Shown here: in pieces, positions 48,898 through 57,782 of the stretch
Layout: each line of letters opens with the position of its first letter
Position numbering within the stretch: position 1 is the stretch's first letter
Source of the DNA: JAYPWI01 sp038135065
GTDB taxonomy: Bacteria > Actinomycetota > Acidimicrobiia > Acidimicrobiales > Poriferisodalaceae
Reading direction: 5' to 3'
DNA length: 64,000 bases
NCBI GenBank assembly: GCA_038135065.1
Contig: JAYPWI010000004.1
Span: 1 to 64,000, forward strand
The notes under the pieces: generated by a model
The model's database searches: none
The model's input: the letters and a program-made list of their open reading frames with translations, nothing else
What the model was told of the DNA's origin: nothing
Made by a program: the position numbers and the translations under genes

Positions 48898-51053
48898 CTA
48901 CCTTCCGACGCTCCACGCTCCGCCGCAGTCATATGTCGAATTCAGTACGGCCCTGGCTGAGTGCCGACGAAAGGGAGGACGCCGCCGTCGATCTGGCACT
49001 GTCCGGTCGACCAGACCTGTCTGCCGATGGCCTGGCACGGCGCCGATTCCTCCAGTACTCACTAGCTGGGGCTGCGATGGCGTCGGCGGGAGTCGGTTTC
49101 AGCCTCACGAGAGCGGATGCCGGACGAGCCGGGAATGCGCCTCGAGTGCTCGTCCTGGTCGAATTGCACGGGGGCAACGACGGTCTCAACACCGTTGCCC
49201 CCATCGGCAGCGGTCGCTACCGCGACCTTCGGAGGGGTTTGGCGATCACTCCAAACGACGGTCTGAGCATCGCAGATGGGCTCGCGTTCCACCCCAAGCT
49301 GACCTATCTGAAGCAGCGCTGGGACGCAGGGGATGTCGCAGTGGTCCAAGGCGTGGGATTCAGGGACACCACCCTTTCTCACTTCGATAGCCGGGCCATG
49401 TGGGAAGGCGGCTTGCAGGGCACCCGGCCCGGAGATCGTCCACGGACCGGTTGGATCGGCCGTTACGTCGACGGGTTGGGCGATCGACGAACCGGGCTCG
49501 ACGCTGTTGGTCTCTACGGTTCCGTTCCCCTCCACCTCCAAGGGCGCTCGGCCACGGCCGTGAGTCTGCCTGTTGGTTCGCCGCCCGCCTTCGGTTTCGA
49601 GCAGGGCAGTTCGATGGAGGCTGTGTATCGAGCCCTCAGGCAGTTGGACGGCCAAGGAAACGGGACTGGTCCCTGGGGGACGGCCCTGGCTGCGAACGCG
49701 CGGGAGGCGCTCGATCTGGCGGATCGGCTGGCACCCGGGTACCGCAATCCCGTCAGCGGGTCGAACTTCTCGTCGCAGATGCAACAGGCTGCCCGCCTTA
49801 TCAACCTCGACATCGGCGTTCAAGTGATCTCTGTGCGGGCTACGGGCTTCGACACCCACACCCGACTTGTCTGGGACCATGGGGTGGCCCTCGGGAATCT
49901 CGACGACGGCATCGGTGTCCTGTTCGAGGAGCTCGATGCCACGGTTGCCGAGCGGGTGGCCGTCATGACGTTCTCGGAGTTCGGTCGGCGTCCCCGGCCC
50001 AACGGATCCCAGGGGACCGATCACGGAGCGGCAAGCGTGTCGCTGCTGATCGGCAGTCAGGTGCGCGGCGGCTTGTACGGCGAGTACCCGTCACTCGACC
50101 GACTCGATTTTCGAGGCAACCTGGTTCCCACCGTCGACCCTCGAGACATCTACGGCACTGTTGCCGAGGCATGGCTCGGGGCCGATGGGGCAGAAATCGT
50201 CGGCGGGCGATTCGAAGGGCTCGCCCTGTTCGGCGCGGCGCCCGACGGCAGTGGGCCCACGCCGGTTCGCGTTCCCGATGTCCCACCGACCGAGGTCACG
50301 TCACCGGCACCTCAACCAATGGCACGCCAGGGATACCTCCTGCTGGATGAGACCGGTGATGTCTACAACTTCGGTCGACATGCACGCTACGGGGCCGTGG
50401 CAACAGGTGCGCCAGCGACGATTCGACGTCACCCGACCGAGGACGGGTACTGGGTGATCTCCTCCGCCGGACGAATCGAAGCGTTCGGGGAGGCTCCGTC
50501 CTTGCCCGACCTGACGCGACATCGGTTGGCGGCTCCCGTAGTCGGTGCCGCGCCGACCTCGAACGGGCGGGGAATGTGGCTGGCCGGCGCCGACGGAGGA
50601 GTCTTCGCCCTCGGTCGTGCCCGATTCCGTGGCGCTGCTGCTGGTCTCGGGCTGAATGAGCCCATCACCGGCATATGTTCCTCGACCTCCGATGGGTACT
50701 GGCTCAACGCTCGGGACGGCGGAGTCTTCGCCTTCGGAGACGCCCCATTCCTCGGCGCAGCTCGGACCCACCGACCCAACGCGCCGGTTGTATCGATGGC
50801 GGCGCATCCCGACGGCAAGGGTTACTGGCAAGTCAGCTCCGATGGTGGTGTCTTTGCCTTTGGCAGTGCCGGGTTCCATGGCTCGCTCGGAGCGATACGT
50901 CTGGCTGCTCCGATCGTCGACCTCGCACCCACTGAGAGCGGAGACGGTTACTGGCTGCTGGGTGCCGACGGGGGCGTGTTTGCCTTCGGTGACGCCGCCT
51001 TCCTCGGATCGGCCTCGACGACGGGAACCCGGTTCGTTTCGTTGAGCCGCTAG
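48894..51053 (+). CDS. DUF1501 protein with Tat signal and C-terminal propeller repeats, first copy
   Basis: 719 residues from ATG 48894 (ATGA overlap). After a basic 40-residue lead comes the Tat motif RRRFLQYSLAGAAMASAGVGF. The DUF1501 domain (alkaline-phosphatase-like fold) runs from VLVLVELHGGNDGLNT through SHFDSRAMWEGG to MTFSEFGRRPRPNGSQGTDHGAAS, which carries likely metal-site residues. From residue 481 six units of about 40 residues (GYW...DGGVFAFG) form a predicted beta-propeller. It would be exported folded, possibly with bound metal, and may bind the surface or a polymer through the propeller. Confidence 0.88.
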   Translation: MTTFRRSTLRRSHMSNSVRPWLSADEREDAAVDLALSGRPDLSADGLARRRFLQYSLAGAAMASAGVGFSLTRADAGRAGNAPRVLVLVELHGGNDGLNTVAPIGSGRYRDLRRGLAITPNDGLSIADGLAFHPKLTYLKQRWDAGDVAVVQGVGFRDTTLSHFDSRAMWEGGLQGTRPGDRPRTGWIGRYVDGLGDRRTGLDAVGLYGSVPLHLQGRSATAVSLPVGSPPAFGFEQGSSMEAVYRALRQLDGQGNGTGPWGTALAANAREALDLADRLAPGYRNPVSGSNFSSQMQQAARLINLDIGVQVISVRATGFDTHTRLVWDHGVALGNLDDGIGVLFEELDATVAERVAVMTFSEFGRRPRPNGSQGTDHGAASVSLLIGSQVRGGLYGEYPSLDRLDFRGNLVPTVDPRDIYGTVAEAWLGADGAEIVGGRFEGLALFGAAPDGSGPTPVRVPDVPPTEVTSPAPQPMARQGYLLLDETGDVYNFGRHARYGAVATGAPATIRRHPTEDGYWVISSAGRIEAFGEAPSLPDLTRHRLAAPVVGAAPTSNGRGMWLAGADGGVFALGRARFRGAAAGLGLNEPITGICSSTSDGYWLNARDGGVFAFGDAPFLGAARTHRPNAPVVSMAAHPDGKGYWQVSSDGGVFAFGSAGFHGSLGAIRLAAPIVDLAPTESGDGYWLLGADGGVFAFGDAAFLGSASTTGTRFVSLSR
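50331..51050 (+). repeat. Six GYW-DGGVFxFG coding repeats
   Basis: About 120 bases per unit within the first DUF1501 gene. The first two units are degenerate, the last four keep DGGVFAxG. Same family as 1-414 and 53829-54550. Confidence 0.8.
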
Positions 51054-51191
51054 CGGGAAATTTCCGAACAGCACTCAAGAGTTCCCTTTGCCCTGACGAA
51101 GATCGGGCGACGGGAGACGTACTCACTTGGACAGAGGACGACGTCAACCTGCGTCGGTGGGGCGCGGGCTGACGCGAGCGAGGGGATCGGC

Positions 51192-52481
51192 ATGCGACGG
51201 GACGAGGCTGAACATCTCGTACGGCGTACTGGCTTCGGCGTCGACCAGGTTCTCGTCGAGGCCCTGCTCCCCTTGGGCCGATCGGCCGCAGTCGATGTCG
51301 TGACCGATTTTTCGCCGAACCCCCCGGCAGATGCTCCTGCTGGGATCTTCGACGAACAGCAAACCCGTTGGGCGCAGACCAAACGACTCGGAGCCTGGTG
51401 GATGGAGCGGATGCGTAGCGTGCCACGACCTCTCGAGGAGAAGTTGGTCTTGTACTGGCACGGGCACTTCGCAACGAACGTCGATACCCACAAGTACGGC
51501 TGGCAGGCCTGGGAGGCCCACCGGGTGATGCGGGCCGGGTGCATGGGGAACTTCGGCGACCTGGCTCGCCAGGTCGCTCTGAGCTCCGCAATGCTGCTGT
51601 ACCTCGACAACTATCGGAACAAGGCTGGCAGGCCCAACGAGAACTTTTCCCGTGAGCTGTTCGAACTCCATCTCCTTGGGTCCGGCGGCCATTACACGGA
51701 AGCCGATGTCACCGAGTCCGCCCGCGCGTGGACTGGCCATCACCTCGATGCTGAGCGTCGCAGCTATCGATTCCAGCCGACACAGCATGACAACGGCTCC
51801 AAGACCATCTTCGGAGTGACCCGGAACTGGGATGGGCCTGAGGTGATCGGGGAGGCAGTGGCTGGTCGGCGCCGAGAAGCGTCAGCACGCTATGTCGTCA
51901 CTCGGCTCTGGAGTTTCTTCGGCTACCCCGACCCCGAACCGAGCCTCGTCGAGGGACTCGCAGCTACCTACTCCGATGCAAACCAGGATCTGGCCGTGTT
52001 GGTGCGGGCCATCCTGAACCGACCCGAGTTCTACTCGGATCGCGCGCGCAGTGCCCTTGTGCGAAGCCCCGTCGAGTTGACTGCCGCCTTGGCCAAGGGT
52101 GGCGGCATCTCGGCCCACCGGAGTCAGGTCTACCGCTGGGCAGCGGCCATGGGTCAGGATCTGTTCCGTCCGCCTGACCCTTCGGGTTGGTCGAGTCAGG
52201 CAGCCTGGATCTCCACCGTCGGCACATGGGTTCGGGCTGATTTCGCGCGGCAGTTGGCGTGGCGCATCTTCGATGGCAGGACCATGGAAGCCGTCCACCA
52301 GTTGGGACCCGAGGCCGCTGTCGACTTCCTTGCGGACCGATTCTCGTTAGGAGTGCCGAGCTCGCAGACCCGACGGGCCATGGAGGACTGTTGGCGGCGA
52401 GGTGCGCAGGTCCACGATTTTCATCGCTTCCGGAATGCCGTCGTCCTCACGGCGCTGTCCCCCGAAATGCAGTTGGGGTGA
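51192..52481 (+). CDS. DUF1800 family protein, second copy
   Basis: 429 residues, nearly the length of the first copy and colinear with it: HLVRRTGFGVD, WWMERMRSVPRPLEEKLVLYWHGHFATN, AMLLYLDNYRNKAGRPNENFSRELFELHLLG and HYTEADVTESARAWTGHHLD correspond segment by segment. It has clearly diverged from the first copy rather than being a recent duplicate. It begins 138 bases after the first DUF1501 gene; its own partner starts ten bases after its stop. Confidence 0.88.
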   Translation: MRRDEAEHLVRRTGFGVDQVLVEALLPLGRSAAVDVVTDFSPNPPADAPAGIFDEQQTRWAQTKRLGAWWMERMRSVPRPLEEKLVLYWHGHFATNVDTHKYGWQAWEAHRVMRAGCMGNFGDLARQVALSSAMLLYLDNYRNKAGRPNENFSRELFELHLLGSGGHYTEADVTESARAWTGHHLDAERRSYRFQPTQHDNGSKTIFGVTRNWDGPEVIGEAVAGRRREASARYVVTRLWSFFGYPDPEPSLVEGLAATYSDANQDLAVLVRAILNRPEFYSDRARSALVRSPVELTAALAKGGGISAHRSQVYRWAAAMGQDLFRPPDPSGWSSQAAWISTVGTWVRADFARQLAWRIFDGRTMEAVHQLGPEAAVDFLADRFSLGVPSSQTRRAMEDCWRRGAQVHDFHRFRNAVVLTALSPEMQLG

Positions 52482-52490
52482 GGGTGCGCG

Positions 52491-54557
52491 ATGTGTGACG
52501 ACCTCGCTGACATGAGGCGACAGCTCTCGGTCCAACCTGACCTCTCGCCGGCCGGCCGTTCGCGTCGTCGATTTCTCCAGTACACGGCGGCTGGCACTGC
52601 CATTGCCGGCCTCGGGCTCGCAGCTCCGGGGCGGGCTTCCGCTGTGGCGAGCTCGGCCACCTCTCCCGTCGACGGGGTCCTCGTGGTGATCCAGCTGGCA
52701 GGGGGCAATGATGGTCTGAACACGGTCGCCCCGGTCGAGGATGGCGGCTATCACAGCCTGCGAAGGGGTGCCGCTCTCGATCCTGAACAGGCCCTGGCTC
52801 TCGGGGAGGGATTGGCCCTGCACCCCTCCCTCACAGGACTGAAGGCACGCTACGACCGCGGCGAGGTCGCAGTGATCCGAGGTATCGGCCACGCCGACGC
52901 GAACCTGTCGCACTTCGACAGCATGGCCTTCTGGCAGGGGGGCGCTGCCGATATCCGGGCCGGGCATCGATTGCGGGACGGATGGCTGGGGCGCTACCTG
53001 GACGGTCTGGGAGCCGGTACGGCTGGGGTCGAAGGGGTGGTGTTCGATACCGCAGTACCCCTCCATCTCGTCGGGCGGCGTGCCCGAGCCGTTGCGCTGC
53101 CCACCGGTGGCGTCTTGACGTTCGGTTCACGGATCCCGAGCCACGAAGCTCCGTTGAACGATGCATTGCGGACGATGGGGGCCGGCGAACGGACCCTCGG
53201 GCCGTGGGCCGACCAGCTCGCCCGGATGAATGTGACAGCGATGGACGAGGCGGACCGGCTGTTTCCTGCGTACCCCGGTGACGAGTTGGTGGGAAGTCGG
53301 TTCGAGGTGGAGCTCGCCCAGGCGGCGCGACTGATCAATGCTGATGTGGGCGTGAGGGTCCTGTCGGTCACCCTTGGTGGCTTCGATACCCACGAAGGAC
53401 TCGCTTGGTCCCATGCCCGACTGATGGACCGCCTCGATGCCGGTATCGAGCGCTTCTATGCCGAACTGGATGGAGTGATGGCCCCTCGGGTCGCCCTGAT
53501 GACGTTCTCGGAGTTCGGCCGAAGGGTGGTGCCGAACGGAAGTCACGGTACGGACCACGGTGCGGCCAGCGTCGCCTTCGTGATCGGGTCGCGGGTGAAG
53601 GGCGGCCTGTACGGGGAGCAGCCGTCGTTGTCGAACCTCGATGGGCGGGGGAACCTTCGTCCGCAGGTCGATTTTCGAAGCATGTACGCCACGGTCTTGG
53701 ACCGCTGGCTGCGAGCTGATGCTCGGGAGGTGCTGCGGGGCGATTTCGAGCAGTTCGATCTGTTCGGGTCGGATCCGGATCGAACCACGATCGTCGGCCC
53801 GGCTCCCAGCCCGCTTGCGCGCCATGGATACCTGATGGTCACCGAGGCAGGTGGGGTTCACAACTTTGGACGATGCGCCAACTTCGGCAGCCCATGGACA
53901 CCGGGTACCGTCGCAGTGCGTCGCCATCCGTCGGGCGATGGCTACTGGGTGGCTGGTCGAGATGGTGGGGTGTTCAGTTACGGCGATGCCGGCTACTTCG
54001 GCTCGATGGGCGGGCGATCCCTGTCCCGACCCGTCATCGACATGGCGGCGGCTCCTGACGGCGAGGGCTACTGGTTGGTCGCCGAGGACGGTGGAGTGTT
54101 CAGTTTCGGTTCGGCCGGCTTCCACGGCAGTACGGGCAACCTCTCCTTGGTCGAACCCGTCGTGGGCATGGCGGCCCATCCTGATGGTCGCGGCTATTGG
54201 TTCTGCGCTCGGGACGGTGGGGTGTTCGCCTACGGCTCCGCTGGCTTCTATGGCTCGGCCGGACATATCAGGTTGAATCGGCCCGTGGTGGGGATGACGG
54301 CCCATCCGAGTGGCCGGGGGTATTGGCTCGTCTGTGATGACGGTGGGGTCTTTGCCTTCGGCGCAGCGGGGTTCCACGGTTCCACGGGAGCGATACGCCT
54401 GGCCGAACCGATCGTAGGGATGGCAACCACCCCATCAGGCCGGGGGTACTGGCTCGTCGCTCGAGACGGTGGCGTGTTCGCATTCGGGGATGCGACCTTC
54501 CAGGGGTCCTTGGGAGCAGTTGCGCAGACAGGTGACGTTCGGGGCATCGCGGCGTGA
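52491..54557 (+). CDS. DUF1501 protein with Tat signal and C-terminal propeller repeats, second copy
   Basis: 688 residues; GTGAGGG precedes the ATG. Tat motif SRRRFLQYTAAGTAIAGLGLAAPG near residue 25, DUF1501 core from VLVVIQLAGGNDGLNT, SHFDSMAFWQGG and MTFSEFGRRVVPNGSHGTDHGAAS, then six repeats from residue 447, better preserved than in the first copy (GYWLVAEDGGVFSFGSAGFHGS). It lacks the 20-residue extra N-terminal lead. Role unknown; exported by Tat. Ends 57 bases before the TauE/SafE gene. Confidence 0.88.
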   Translation: MCDDLADMRRQLSVQPDLSPAGRSRRRFLQYTAAGTAIAGLGLAAPGRASAVASSATSPVDGVLVVIQLAGGNDGLNTVAPVEDGGYHSLRRGAALDPEQALALGEGLALHPSLTGLKARYDRGEVAVIRGIGHADANLSHFDSMAFWQGGAADIRAGHRLRDGWLGRYLDGLGAGTAGVEGVVFDTAVPLHLVGRRARAVALPTGGVLTFGSRIPSHEAPLNDALRTMGAGERTLGPWADQLARMNVTAMDEADRLFPAYPGDELVGSRFEVELAQAARLINADVGVRVLSVTLGGFDTHEGLAWSHARLMDRLDAGIERFYAELDGVMAPRVALMTFSEFGRRVVPNGSHGTDHGAASVAFVIGSRVKGGLYGEQPSLSNLDGRGNLRPQVDFRSMYATVLDRWLRADAREVLRGDFEQFDLFGSDPDRTTIVGPAPSPLARHGYLMVTEAGGVHNFGRCANFGSPWTPGTVAVRRHPSGDGYWVAGRDGGVFSYGDAGYFGSMGGRSLSRPVIDMAAAPDGEGYWLVAEDGGVFSFGSAGFHGSTGNLSLVEPVVGMAAHPDGRGYWFCARDGGVFAYGSAGFYGSAGHIRLNRPVVGMTAHPSGRGYWLVCDDGGVFAFGAAGFHGSTGAIRLAEPIVGMATTPSGRGYWLVARDGGVFAFGDATFQGSLGAVAQTGDVRGIAA
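53829..54550 (+). repeat. Six GYW-DGGVFxFG coding repeats
   Basis: Well-conserved units of about 120 bases in the second DUF1501 gene, with VVGMAxHPxGRGYW between blades. Predicted beta-propeller. Confidence 0.8.
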
Positions 54558-54614
54558 CGTCGAGGTGCTGTCCCAAATGGGGCGGGATCTTCGTCGACCG
54601 ACAATGATGGGAGC

Positions 54615-55352
54615 GTGGACATCGTCGATGTGGTTGTCGTTCTCGTATCGGCGGTCGTCGCCGGTGTGGTGAACGCCATGGCGGGTGGTGGCTCGCTGTT
54701 GACAGTGGGCATCTTGACCGTGGTGGTCGGCCTCCCGGGACTCGACGCCAATGGAACGAATCGGGTCGGGGTGCTCGTCCAGAACATCGCCTCGATCGCC
54801 GGCTACCGGAAAGAGGGTGTCAGCGGCCTGGGGCGGGCGGTTCCGGTGCTGGTCCCTGCGGTCGTGGGTTCGCTGGTCGGCTCCCTCGTCATCTCGAGCC
54901 TGGCCGACGAGACATTCGAGCGGCTCTTCGGGTTCTTGATGGTTCCGCTCCTGGTTCTGAGTCTGCGCACGCCGCGATCGTCGGGGGCCGACATCACATG
55001 GCGACCCCTGACCACCACCGTCGTGTTCTTCTGCATCGGTTTGTACGGCGGGGCGTTCCAGGCAGGGGTGGGTCTGATCATCGTGGTGGCGCTCGCCCGA
55101 TCTGGGCTCGACCTCATCAACGCCAACGCAGTCAAGGTGGTCGTCATCGGAGCCCTGACTGCTATGGCGGTTCCTGTCTTCGTGGCCCGCGGTGATGTCG
55201 ATTGGCCATCGGCTGGACTCCTGGCCCTCGGTTTTGCCGTCGGTGGGTGGGCGGGAGCCCGGCTGGCTGTGCGCGGTGGCGAGCGCCTCATCCGGCCGGT
55301 GTTGATCGCTGCGGTGGCCGTCCTGGCTGGACGGATGATCGGCCTCTACTGA
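54615..55352 (+). CDS. TauE/SafE-family sulfite/anion exporter
   Basis: 245 residues from GTG 54615. About eight membrane spans. NAMAGGGSLLTVGILTVVVGLPGLDANGTNR is the first family repeat and GLYGGAFQAGVGLIIVVALARSGLDLINANAVKVVV the second, as expected for TauE/SafE proteins that export sulfite, sulfonates or related anions. The last seven bases overlap the convergent small membrane protein gene. No sulfonate-metabolism genes are nearby except the distant sulfatase. Confidence 0.85.
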   Translation: MDIVDVVVVLVSAVVAGVVNAMAGGGSLLTVGILTVVVGLPGLDANGTNRVGVLVQNIASIAGYRKEGVSGLGRAVPVLVPAVVGSLVGSLVISSLADETFERLFGFLMVPLLVLSLRTPRSSGADITWRPLTTTVVFFCIGLYGGAFQAGVGLIIVVALARSGLDLINANAVKVVVIGALTAMAVPVFVARGDVDWPSAGLLALGFAVGGWAGARLAVRGGERLIRPVLIAAVAVLAGRMIGLY

Positions 55353-55687
55353 CCGCGGTAGGGGTCTGTCCCGTCCGAGTGTCCGCCGTGTTGATCCCCC
55401 AATGAAGCGCCTTGTGCATCGGCAATGGCCCGGAGGGCCTGTGCGGGGGAGCAGTTCGTGGCCTGGCAGACGACCTCCTGCAGGATGTCGCCTCGGTGTC
55501 CGTGTCCGATGAACCGAATGGCCGCCCAGCGGAGTTCCTCCCGCCGTTCGTCCCCCCGCAGGTCGAGGATGACTTCGTCGCCACGCCGACGACGACGCCC
55601 GAGTGATGCCGTGACGGCGAGGAGGGCGGCCGCGCCGGCCCAGGCCAAGAGCAGGGTGATGAGGATGGATCCGCTGGCCTCGAACAC
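55346..55687 (-). CDS. Small single-pass membrane protein, unknown
   Basis: 113 residues from GTG 55687. One N-terminal membrane segment (ILITLLLAWAGAAALLAVTASLG) is followed by RRRRRG, so the rest faces the cytoplasm. The soluble part is helical, with a CQATNCSP pair of Cys and a C-terminal His/Gly/Asp-rich tail. Probably leaderless (TAGAAC six bases before the GTG). No family recognised. Confidence 0.6.
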   Translation of the reverse strand: MFEASGSILITLLLAWAGAAALLAVTASLGRRRRRGDEVILDLRGDERREELRWAAIRFIGHGHRGDILQEVVCQATNCSPAQALRAIADAQGASLGDQHGGHSDGTDPYRGQ

Positions 55688-55693
55688 ACGAGG

Positions 55694-55699
55694 GTTCTA
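55694..55699 (-). promoter_or_regulatory. -10 element TAGAAC of leaderless membrane-protein gene
   Basis: TAGAAC ends six bases before GTG 55687 on the minus strand and overlaps one arm of the inverted repeat CTACCAC (55697-55703)/GTGGTAG (55727-55733). Confidence 0.4.
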
Positions 55700-55733
55700 C
55701 CACGCTTGTCAGAAAAAACATAGAGAGTGGTAG
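55697..55733. promoter_or_regulatory. Inverted repeat CTACCAC/GTGGTAG in divergent gap
   Basis: Two perfect 7-bp arms 23 bases apart, with a GTCAGAAAAAACATAG stretch between. It lies between the membrane-protein gene and the MalY/PatB gene and overlaps the former's -10. Possible operator. Confidence 0.3.
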
Positions 55734-55814
55734 TTGCGAGAAATGTGACCACTGAGAGTGCCGGATAGTGGCCGGGGCTCCTGCCGGTCTCGTGCCGCGG
55801 AGCCCGTGTCGGGC

Positions 55815-55820
55815 TATTGT
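55815..55820 (+). promoter_or_regulatory. -10 element TATTGT before the MalY/PatB gene
   Basis: TATTGT ends nine bases before ATG 55830, with no ribosome-binding site. Confidence 0.4.
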
Positions 55821-55829
55821 CCACGACCC

Positions 55830-56984
55830 ATGATCTTCGATCTGGACCAGCAACGGATCAGGCAGCGGCCGGGCATCAAGTGGGGCCGCCACGGCTCCGA
55901 CGTGCTCGCCGCATGGGTGGCCGACATGGACGTGGACGTCCCCGACGTCATCTTGACCGCAGTGCGGGAGCGCATCGACAGTGGTGGGCTGGGCTACGAC
56001 TTCTACGATGAGCCGGTACCCATCTTCGGGGCGTTCGCCGATCGAATGTCGGCTGCCTACGGGTGGGAGGTCGAGCCAGCTCACGTCATGCGGATTCACG
56101 ACGTGATCCAGGGCCTGCAGTGGACGATCGAGACCCTCACCCAGCCCGGTGACGGCGTCGTTGTGCAGACTCCCGTCTACCCCCCGTTTTTGACGACGAT
56201 CTCCGACTGTGGGCGGCGGGTAGTGCCGAACCCGCTGCGCCTCGGCGATGATGGCTGGCAGATGGACTTCGACCATCTCGAACAACTCGCTGCGTCGGGT
56301 GAGGTGACAGCGCTCATGCTGTGTCATCCTCACAATCCCTGCGGGGTCGTGTTGGATCGGGCCGACCTGGTGCGCATCGCCGAGCTGGCCGATCGACACG
56401 ACCTCTTGGTCATCAGTGACGAAATCCACTCGGACCTCGTCTACCAACCTGCGCGACACGTGCCGGCCGCTTCCGTGTCCCCGATTGCCGCTGAGCGCAC
56501 CGTGACGGTCACCGCTGCAACGAAGACGTTCAACATGGCCGGTCTGCGGCTGGCCTTCGTGCACTCGTCCAGCGACCGCTACGGCCCGCCGCTGCGCGAT
56601 ATTCCCAAACGACTGTTGGGCGGTATCAACGTGCTCGGACAGGTTGCCACCATCGCAGGCTGGCAGCACGGCCAACCGTGGTTGGACGAACTTCTACGGG
56701 GTCTCGACGAGCGCAGGTACCAGCTCAGGGACCTCCTGGCCGATCTGCTGCCCGAGGTGCGCTACCACCCACCGGCCGCCACCTATCTCGCCTGGCTGGA
56801 CTGTCGGGAGTTGGGACTGGGTGACGATCCATCACAGGTCTTCCTGGAGCGGGGCAGGGTGGCGCTCAACAGCGGTCTCGACTTCGGACCCGGCGGGGAA
56901 GGGCATGTGCGGCTCAACTTCGCAACGTCGATCGAGATGCTCGAACAGGTCGTCGGCCGCATGGCCAGCGTGGTGCGGGACTGA
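55830..56984 (+). CDS. MalY/PatB-type cystathionine beta-lyase (class I/II aminotransferase fold)
   Basis: 384 residues from ATG 55830. KWGRHGSDVLAAWVADMDVDVPDVI is the opening of MalY/PatB proteins, followed by HDVIQGLQWTIETLTQPGDGVVVQTPVYPPF, CHPHNPCGVV, ISDEIHSDLVY and the PLP lysine in TAATKTFNMAGLRLAF (Lys232). Family members cleave cystathionine or other C-S bonds of cysteine conjugates, releasing pyruvate and ammonia. It stands alone, convergent with SURF1. Confidence 0.9.
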   Translation: MIFDLDQQRIRQRPGIKWGRHGSDVLAAWVADMDVDVPDVILTAVRERIDSGGLGYDFYDEPVPIFGAFADRMSAAYGWEVEPAHVMRIHDVIQGLQWTIETLTQPGDGVVVQTPVYPPFLTTISDCGRRVVPNPLRLGDDGWQMDFDHLEQLAASGEVTALMLCHPHNPCGVVLDRADLVRIAELADRHDLLVISDEIHSDLVYQPARHVPAASVSPIAAERTVTVTAATKTFNMAGLRLAFVHSSSDRYGPPLRDIPKRLLGGINVLGQVATIAGWQHGQPWLDELLRGLDERRYQLRDLLADLLPEVRYHPPAATYLAWLDCRELGLGDDPSQVFLERGRVALNSGLDFGPGGEGHVRLNFATSIEMLEQVVGRMASVVRD

Positions 56985-56999
56985 GGGTTCGGAGCCTGA

Positions 57000-57731
57000 T
57001 CAGACGTCGTCGAGTTGACCGCGACGGGCATGGTGTCGAAGCACCAAGGGATAGCCGACGGCACCCACCCCGAAGAAGAGGAACCACTGCACCGCGTAGC
57101 CGAGGTGTGGCCCACCGTCGAGCGGCGGGGCATCGATGGTGCTCAGCCCCTCGACGGCCGGATCGATGGTGACCGCCTCGATGTACATCGTGGCCAAGGG
57201 AACGGGTAGCTGCTGGGCGATCCGGCCGACGTCGGTCCGAGCCAGGGAGACGAGGCGGCCCTCGGCGGGGTCCGTTGGCCCGAACCGGCCACGTGTCTCG
57301 GAGATGCGAAGACGCCCAACGACCTTGACCCTGCCCGAGCCGAACTCGATATCTGCATCCGTGCAACTGGTCCCGGGGAGCCAGCCGAGGACCACCAGCA
57401 CGGCCGGAGATGCGCCCGGGTCGAGGGGAGCTGCGAGGTGGCATCCCCCCACGCCGCTGTGTGACCGGTTGCGGATCAGCACCTGTTCGCCAGCCAGCCA
57501 TCGACCTTGTACTTCGATCGACCGGTATTCGTCGGTGGCGGGATCCAGGTCGCCGAGGGCTGTCCCGGGCAACGGCACCATCTGGCTCCGGGCAGCAACG
57601 ACACCGTTCTCGTTGCGGCGCTGACGATGTCGGTCGAGTTGCCACAACCCTGCGACGACGAAGACGACCAGGAGGGTGGCGGCCAGCAGGTGGCCGGCGA
57701 TCCACCGGGGACGCCGGGCGAAGGCATACAT
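57000..57731 (-). CDS. SURF1-family cytochrome oxidase biogenesis protein
   Basis: 243 residues from ATG 57731, chosen because TAGCGT lies eight bases upstream; GTG 57761 is an alternative. N-terminal RRPRWIAGHLLAATLLVVFVVAGLWQLDRHRQR is the SURF1 first membrane helix with its GxWQLDR motif, and the C-terminus has YAVQWFLFFGVGAVGYPLVLRHH, the second helix. SURF1 assists assembly of haem-copper cytochrome oxidase in the membrane. No oxidase genes are in the window. Confidence 0.9.
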   Translation of the reverse strand: MYAFARRPRWIAGHLLAATLLVVFVVAGLWQLDRHRQRRNENGVVAARSQMVPLPGTALGDLDPATDEYRSIEVQGRWLAGEQVLIRNRSHSGVGGCHLAAPLDPGASPAVLVVLGWLPGTSCTDADIEFGSGRVKVVGRLRISETRGRFGPTDPAEGRLVSLARTDVGRIAQQLPVPLATMYIEAVTIDPAVEGLSTIDAPPLDGGPHLGYAVQWFLFFGVGAVGYPLVLRHHARRGQLDDV

Positions 57732-57739
57732 CGAGGACG

Positions 57740-57745
57740 ACGCTA
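57740..57745 (-). promoter_or_regulatory. -10 element TAGCGT of leaderless SURF1 gene
   Basis: On the minus strand TAGCGT ends eight bases before ATG 57731. Confidence 0.35.
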
Positions 57746-57768
57746 CCGAGATGCGTCCCACCTCCCCC

Positions 57769-57774
57769 TACACT
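57769..57774 (+). promoter_or_regulatory. -10 element TACACT of leaderless CapA-like gene
   Basis: TACACT ends eight bases before GTG 57783. The same hexamer precedes the nitroreductase gene. Confidence 0.5.
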
Positions 57775-57782
57775 GGCCATCC

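Noticed and set aside
54435..56675. Minus-strand open frame of 746 codons across the DUF1501 end, TauE and MalY/PatB genes
   Set aside because: It spans three well-supported plus-strand genes, has Arg/His/Pro-rich low-complexity content and no domain; such frames arise from GC-rich third positions.
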